Below the pieces are notes generated by a model. The model was given only the letters and a program-made list of their open reading frames with translations. It ran no database searches and was not told where the DNA came from. A program made the translations under genes and the position numbers. A stretch of 64,000 nt of DNA from Nitrospinota bacterium (GTDB taxonomy: Bacteria; Nitrospinota; Nitrospinia; JACRGO01): positions 1-64,000 of the forward strand of contig JACRGO010000181.1 in assembly GCA_016212295.1 (NCBI GenBank), in the 5' to 3' direction. Below are positions 60,293 through 64,000 of this stretch, in pieces; position 1 is the first letter of the stretch, and each line of letters begins with the position of its first letter.

Positions 60293-61765
60293 TCAAAAAA
60301 GCCCGGCGTTTACCCAGAGATGGCACCCGATGCTGGCCGCGTAGCCCAGGACAATGGCCGGGGTCCATTGGAGATGGGAAAAAAATGTATAGCTCCCCTT
60401 GGTCTGGCCCATCAAGGCCACGCCGGCGGCGGAGCCGATGGAAAGGATGCTCCCGCCGACCCCGGCGGTGAGCGTGACCAGCAGCCACTGGCCCTGGGAC
60501 ATGTCCGGATCCATGGTCAGGACCGCGAACATGATGGGGATATTGTCCACGATGGCGGAGAGAACTCCCACCATGACATTGGCGTAAGTCGGGCCCCACT
60601 CCACGTACATGACATGGGAGGCCAGGCCCAGGTATCCGATGAACCCCAACCCTCCCACGCACAGGATCACCCCGTAAAAAAACATGAGGGTGTCCCATTC
60701 GGACCTTGCCAGCTCGTTGAAGATATTGAAAGGGACGGCATCCTCCAGGGGACCGTCCGTGGCGCGTCTCCCGTAAACCGCGTCCCTGGAGTGGGTCGCC
60801 TTAAGATAATAAGCGAAAAATTTTAAATATCCCAGGCCGGTCATCATGCCCAATACCGGCGGGAGGCCCAGGAAATTATGGAAGCTGACCGCCGTGATGA
60901 TCGTGCAAAGAAAGAGTCCCATGATGGCCCAGGCCCCGCGTTTCATGGGAACTATTTCCCCGGAGGCGGGCGGGGAGGCGTCCGGGACCGCGAAATGCAT
61001 GAGGGCGGCGGGGACCAGGAAATTCACGACGGACGGAATAAAGAGGTTGAAAAAAGTCCAGAAGCCTATGATCCCCTTCTGCCAGACCATCAGGGTGGTG
61101 ATGTCGCCGAAGGGACTAAAGGCGCCGCCCGCGTTGGCGGCCACCACGATGTTGATGCACGAGAGACCAACGAATTTGGGATTGTCCGCTCCCACGGCCA
61201 TGACCACGGCGCACATGAGAAGGGCGGTGGTGAGGTTGTCCGCGAAGGGAGAGATGAAAAAGGCGAGGGTCCCGGTGATCCAGAACATCCGGCGGAAACC
61301 GAACCCCCTGCGCACTAGCCACGCGCGAAGCGCCTCGAAGGCCCGCCTCTCCTGCAAGGTGTTGATGTAGGTCATGGCCACGAGAAGAAAGAGGAAGAGC
61401 TCGGCGTATTCCAGAAGATTGTGCCGCGCCGCCTCCTCCGCCGCGTGCGACATCCCCCGCCCCGCGTAAACCGCGCCGATCATCCCCCAGATAAGGCCCG
61501 CGGCCAGGATGACCGGCTTGGATTTTCTGAGGTGGGTGAATTCCTCTGCCATGACCAGGCCATAGGCAAGGACAAACAGGGCCAGGGAAAAATACCCGAC
61601 GCCGTGGGCGGTGAGGTCCAGGCGCTCAAGGCCTCCCCCGGAGGCCAGGACCGGCATGGGAAGGCACACGCAAACAAACAGGATAAAAGAGGCAACCAGA
61701 GCGGGTTTATTGATCAATCGTGCTAGCGCAGGACCTAACGCAGGATTTTTTCTGTTTATTTTCAC
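60293..61765 (-). CDS. nhaD: Na+/H+ antiporter NhaD
   Basis: 490 aa of the ion-transporter (IT) superfamily. Features: MTYINTLQERRAFEALRAWL, TGTLAFFISPFADNLTTALL, GAFSPFGDITTLMVWQKGII, LSAIVDNIPIMFAVLTMDP, AGVGGSILSIGSAAGVALMG. The start is GTG (61765) with a weak Shine-Dalgarno. The N-terminal 40 residues are leader-like. With NhaA (57403) and the CPA1 antiporter (45822) the window carries three Na+/H+ antiporters. Confidence 0.95.
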   Translation of the reverse strand: MKINRKNPALGPALARLINKPALVASFILFVCVCLPMPVLASGGGLERLDLTAHGVGYFSLALFVLAYGLVMAEEFTHLRKSKPVILAAGLIWGMIGAVYAGRGMSHAAEEAARHNLLEYAELFLFLLVAMTYINTLQERRAFEALRAWLVRRGFGFRRMFWITGTLAFFISPFADNLTTALLMCAVVMAVGADNPKFVGLSCINIVVAANAGGAFSPFGDITTLMVWQKGIIGFWTFFNLFIPSVVNFLVPAALMHFAVPDASPPASGEIVPMKRGAWAIMGLFLCTIITAVSFHNFLGLPPVLGMMTGLGYLKFFAYYLKATHSRDAVYGRRATDGPLEDAVPFNIFNELARSEWDTLMFFYGVILCVGGLGFIGYLGLASHVMYVEWGPTYANVMVGVLSAIVDNIPIMFAVLTMDPDMSQGQWLLVTLTAGVGGSILSIGSAAGVALMGQTKGSYTFFSHLQWTPAIVLGYAASIGCHLWVNAGLF

Positions 61766-61805
61766 TTGGAAATTCTCAAAGCGCTTTGAAACTACAGGAT
61801 AGCCG

Positions 61806-62261
61806 TTAGATATTGAAATTTTCGATCCTTCGCTTTAAAGTATCATTGTAAGAGGGCTCTTCCGTAAGAAATTCGTGGATGGCTGAATAAGCTTTTTCTT
61901 TTAAAACCCTGGCCAAAATTTCATTGTCAAAGTCCATGTAGTCATGAATCATGGCGTTTCTAAGTCCAACGGCTTTAATCAAGGCGGTATATGTTTCCCT
62001 TGAAATCAACCCCATTTCGTGCATGAAATTAAAAACATCCCTGCCTCTTATCGGAACCACGGGACAATTATAATGCTTTAATATTTGCTTGCCCTTGCCA
62101 ATGGCGTTTTCTATCAACACCTGCAAGGAATTCTTGGCGGCCCTTAGTTGTATGGGGTCCAGTGAACCCTTATTCAAGCAAGCATCGGACAATTCATCCA
62201 AAACCTTTTTTTCTTCCCCCGCGATCTCATTTGTTTTGTTCAAATAATCGGCAAACCTCAT
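61806..62261 (-). CDS. hepT: HepT toxin (RNase-like HEPN protein)
   Basis: 151 aa helical HEPN protein with the catalytic R-x4-H-x-Y motif in GLRNAMIHDYMDFDNEIL. It overlaps mntA by 35 bases. In known pairs MntA polyadenylates the HepT tyrosine and so silences it. Confidence 0.88.
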   Translation of the reverse strand: MRFADYLNKTNEIAGEEKKVLDELSDACLNKGSLDPIQLRAAKNSLQVLIENAIGKGKQILKHYNCPVVPIRGRDVFNFMHEMGLISRETYTALIKAVGLRNAMIHDYMDFDNEILARVLKEKAYSAIHEFLTEEPSYNDTLKRRIENFNI

Positions 62262-62595
62262 TTCCGTCCCCCTTTAAAACAACAAAGCTTTCTTTAATAT
62301 TGTTCAATATAAGTTTGTCCGCGTTCTTTAGGTCAACAATATCCAGATCACATTCAGCAATTTCCAGAAGGCCGCTGATGTCGGCCCATGCCCTTGCCTG
62401 CATTCCCCATGTTTCCTCCGGCAATTCATCCATTAAAAGGGCAAGGTCATAATCGCTTCTGGAGTCATCCTTTCCAATGGCCCTGGACCCAAAAAGCAAG
62501 GCAATTCTTACATAGGAAAGGCCGGCTAAAACTTCCTTTAAACGTTCAATGCTTAATTTCCTGGTTTTCCCGAAAACTCGTTGTTTTAGCTCCAT
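62227..62595 (-). CDS. mntA: MntA nucleotidyltransferase antitoxin
   Basis: 122 aa minimal nucleotidyltransferase with GSRAIGKDDSRSDYDLALLM (G-S-x10-D-x-D) and a third acidic strand (CDLDIVDL). It pairs with hepT downstream. Compositionally distinct from neighbours, so likely acquired. Confidence 0.87.
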   Translation of the reverse strand: MELKQRVFGKTRKLSIERLKEVLAGLSYVRIALLFGSRAIGKDDSRSDYDLALLMDELPEETWGMQARAWADISGLLEIAECDLDIVDLKNADKLILNNIKESFVVLKGDGNEVCRLFEQNK

Positions 62596-62601
62596 GATTA
62601 A

Positions 62602-63051
62602 TCACTTCAAAACCAATTCCTTTACCCTTCCATCCACCATCTCCTTGGGGATGTAGCCGATCCCGCCATCATTTTCCGCCACGAAACCCAACACATCCGA
62701 CGGTTTGTCCAATGCCTTTGGAGGAGAGCCTCTGCCGGAAAAAATTATCTTGACCCAGTATCTCTTTATTTTTTCAATGTCCTTGTCTAAAAATCGTTCG
62801 TAAAAATCCTTTTTAAGGCCGGAGGAATCCGTATAATCCACGGGCCTGATGGCCCCGTTTCCCTCGAAGTTGGTCATCTTCCCCATGTATATGGCCACTA
62901 ACTGCGTTTGTGAAATTTCCTTCATGGGATTGGCGGGATTGACGATCACGGCCAATTCGGAACTCCACGCAGATGGAGGCTGAAAGCATGTCCACCAGGA
63001 AACAGTCAACAAAAGAAGGATTAAATTTCTGTTAGGATATCTCTGTGTCAT
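62602..63051 (-). CDS. Secreted single-domain PstS-like protein
   Basis: 149 aa. Signal peptide (NLILLLLTVSWWTCFQPPSA), then a short phosphate-binding-protein-like domain (SELAVIVNPANPMKEISQTQ, IYMGKMTNF, FYERFLDKDIEKIKRYW, GFVAENDGGIGYIPKEM). This half-size family is often encoded beside porins. It follows the porin gene in the same direction. A role in phosphate or anion capture is inferred. Confidence 0.8.
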   Translation of the reverse strand: MTQRYPNRNLILLLLTVSWWTCFQPPSAWSSELAVIVNPANPMKEISQTQLVAIYMGKMTNFEGNGAIRPVDYTDSSGLKKDFYERFLDKDIEKIKRYWVKIIFSGRGSPPKALDKPSDVLGFVAENDGGIGYIPKEMVDGRVKELVLK

Positions 63052-63100
63052 CGCATGAATTACTTAGTTAAATCAGCCGCCGCGGCCTTCATTAAAAAGC

Positions 63101-63211
63101 GTAACCGTTCACGGTTCAGGGTTCAGGGTTGAAAAATCGCCAAACACGGCAATGTAAGGGCGTTGATACAGGGTTTTCTAAAACCTGGAGCCCTGAACCG
63201 TGAACAGTTAC
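63101..63211. repeat. GTTCACGGTTCAGGG-type hairpin (family G)
   Basis: GTAACCGTTCACGGTTCAGG at 63101 pairs with the segment ending CCCTGAACCGTGAACAGTTAC at 63211, reaching the stop codon of the porin gene. Candidate terminator or processing site between porin and PstS-like gene. Confidence 0.75.
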
Positions 63212-64000
63212 TAAAAAGCTATGGCCACTTGGCCCACGAACTCATTGTAGCGTCTCATGTTATTATAAACCTCGCTGTTGTCCCGTCCCCGGAGATGGCT
63301 GTGGAATTCCGCCTTTAGGAAGAGGCCGTCCATGACCTTGAAATTGACGCCGACTCCGAGGTCGTGCCAATCATAATCCTCTTGTTCAAGGACATTCAGG
63401 TATTCATACTTTATATGGGGCGTAATCCTTCCAAGGAAGGTGTAGGACGCCTGGACGTAACTGGCCTGCTGTTCGATATTGCGTATCTTGGAATCAAAAA
63501 ACTCTCCAGTCAAGTTGAAGTTGTCCCACTCAAAAGCCAAGGAAAATCCGTAGGAGGCATGTGTCTTGTCCAGGTTTTTTTTCACGGCTATATCGCCGTA
63601 GAAGACGGAAAACCCAAGGGTGAGGAAATCCCATGGAGTAAAAAGGACCCTGCCACCTAATGCCTTATTCGCATTGTCGTCAAATTCCGCCTCATTGGTT
63701 TGTCCGGTATTTTCCCCGTTGGCGATATAAAACACGTAATCCAAGCCCATATCCTCGAATAGGAAAAAATTCCCCAAAACGCCGGCGCCGGTTGACCATT
63801 CCGGGAAGATGGCTTCTCCCCCCCGCTTCTGGGCCGAGTAAAGAGTCAGGGGGGCTTCCACCGTTAAAAGGGCGGGGGTGGCGTCGTGGATTTCATTTAA
63901 AAAACCATAAGGGGTCAGCATCTTTCCGGCCCTGATCTTAAAATAGTCGGCGAAGGCGTATTGCCCGAAGGCGTATTCCGTCACGATCCTTCCATTGTTG
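63211..64000 (-). CDS. Outer-membrane porin (5' part outside window)
   Basis: The frame is open to the window edge: 262 codons before the stop at 63211-63213. Alternating amphipathic beta-strands (FKIRAGKMLTPYGFLNEIHD, FLTLGFSVFYGDIAVKKNLD, GRITPHIKYEYLNVLEQEDY, NFKVMDGLFLKAEFHSHLRG) end in VGQVAIAF, a C-terminal phenylalanine that signals BAM insertion. The early segment matches porins found beside PstS-like secreted proteins. Substrate unknown. Confidence 0.85.
   Translation of the reverse strand, partial: NNGRIVTEYAFGQYAFADYFKIRAGKMLTPYGFLNEIHDATPALLTVEAPLTLYSAQKRGGEAIFPEWSTGAGVLGNFFLFEDMGLDYVFYIANGENTGQTNEAEFDDNANKALGGRVLFTPWDFLTLGFSVFYGDIAVKKNLDKTHASYGFSLAFEWDNFNLTGEFFDSKIRNIEQQASYVQASYTFLGRITPHIKYEYLNVLEQEDYDWHDLGVGVNFKVMDGLFLKAEFHSHLRGRDNSEVYNNMRRYNEFVGQVAIAF

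Overview
The window reads as a chromosomal piece of a diderm bacterium of moderate GC. Signal peptides, lipoprotein signals, an outer-membrane porin, secreted CxxCH haem proteins, an MglA-type GTPase, a PilJ-type chemoreceptor, the siroheme-decarboxylase pair AhbA/AhbB and NhaA plus NhaD antiporters point to an environmental, probably anaerobic or microaerophilic lineage of deltaproteobacterial, Nitrospirota or Nitrospinota grade. No rRNA or tRNA gene was seen, so the phylum is inference. Gene density is high. Nearly every gap longer than 150 bp holds a long-armed inverted repeat, and these fall into several distinct sequence families.

Layout. 1-566: edge of an IS30-like element and a 105-bp element with 20-bp inverted ends. 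567-6975: mnmE, an exported Pcm, an ECF sigma/anti-sigma pair, pepA, a membrane protein with an IF-2-like N-terminus, and a 61-aa peptide gene with its own terminator. 7024-14525: apbE, a PilJ-type chemoreceptor, a phosphonate/phosphate-type ABC transporter (phnD, phnC, RDD-phnE) and a lipoprotein tyrosine phosphatase. 14947-18249: a 1100-aa nucleotide-translocase/HEAT/cyclic-nucleotide-binding fusion. 18297-23518: a small-GTPase module with an AAA/TPR protein facing TPR-roadblock, roadblock, MglA fused to a SurA-N-like domain, and an MglB-like protein. 23782-28922: rseP, a DUF1569 protein, queH, and hom-thrC.

28985-30635 is an AT-rich island with an unknown protein, hicBA, and an addiction-module antitoxin whose ParE-like toxin survives as a 34-codon stub. 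Then come an alaC-type aminotransferase, ahbAB, zapBA, small zinc or metal proteins and an AbrB/PIN pair. 35263-39987 is pstSCAB-phoU on the minus strand, with a different hairpin at several gene junctions. 40225-45740: PAS protein, orphan OppB-type permease, a 982-aa hybrid histidine kinase and two small unknown genes.

45822-55227 shows decay and rearrangement. An antiporter abuts a treZ cut to its C-terminal third. treY is intact. treS-maltokinase carries a one-base frameshift and an altered metal-binding motif. A remnant of a second histidine kinase, made of three non-adjacent pieces, runs into the end of a multihaem cytochrome gene. 55196-64000: two secreted haem-motif proteins, nhaA, a DUF4143 ATPase behind four operator-like repeats with exact 23-bp spacing, nhaD, mntA/hepT, a PstS-like secreted protein and a porin cut by the window edge.

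Most likely undescribed systems: (1) the GTPase/roadblock/AAA-TPR module with its GTPase-SurA-like fusion; (2) the 23-bp iterons in front of the DUF4143 ATPase; (3) the nucleotide-translocase/HEAT/cNMP fusion; (4) the intergenic hairpin families, notably inside the pst operon.
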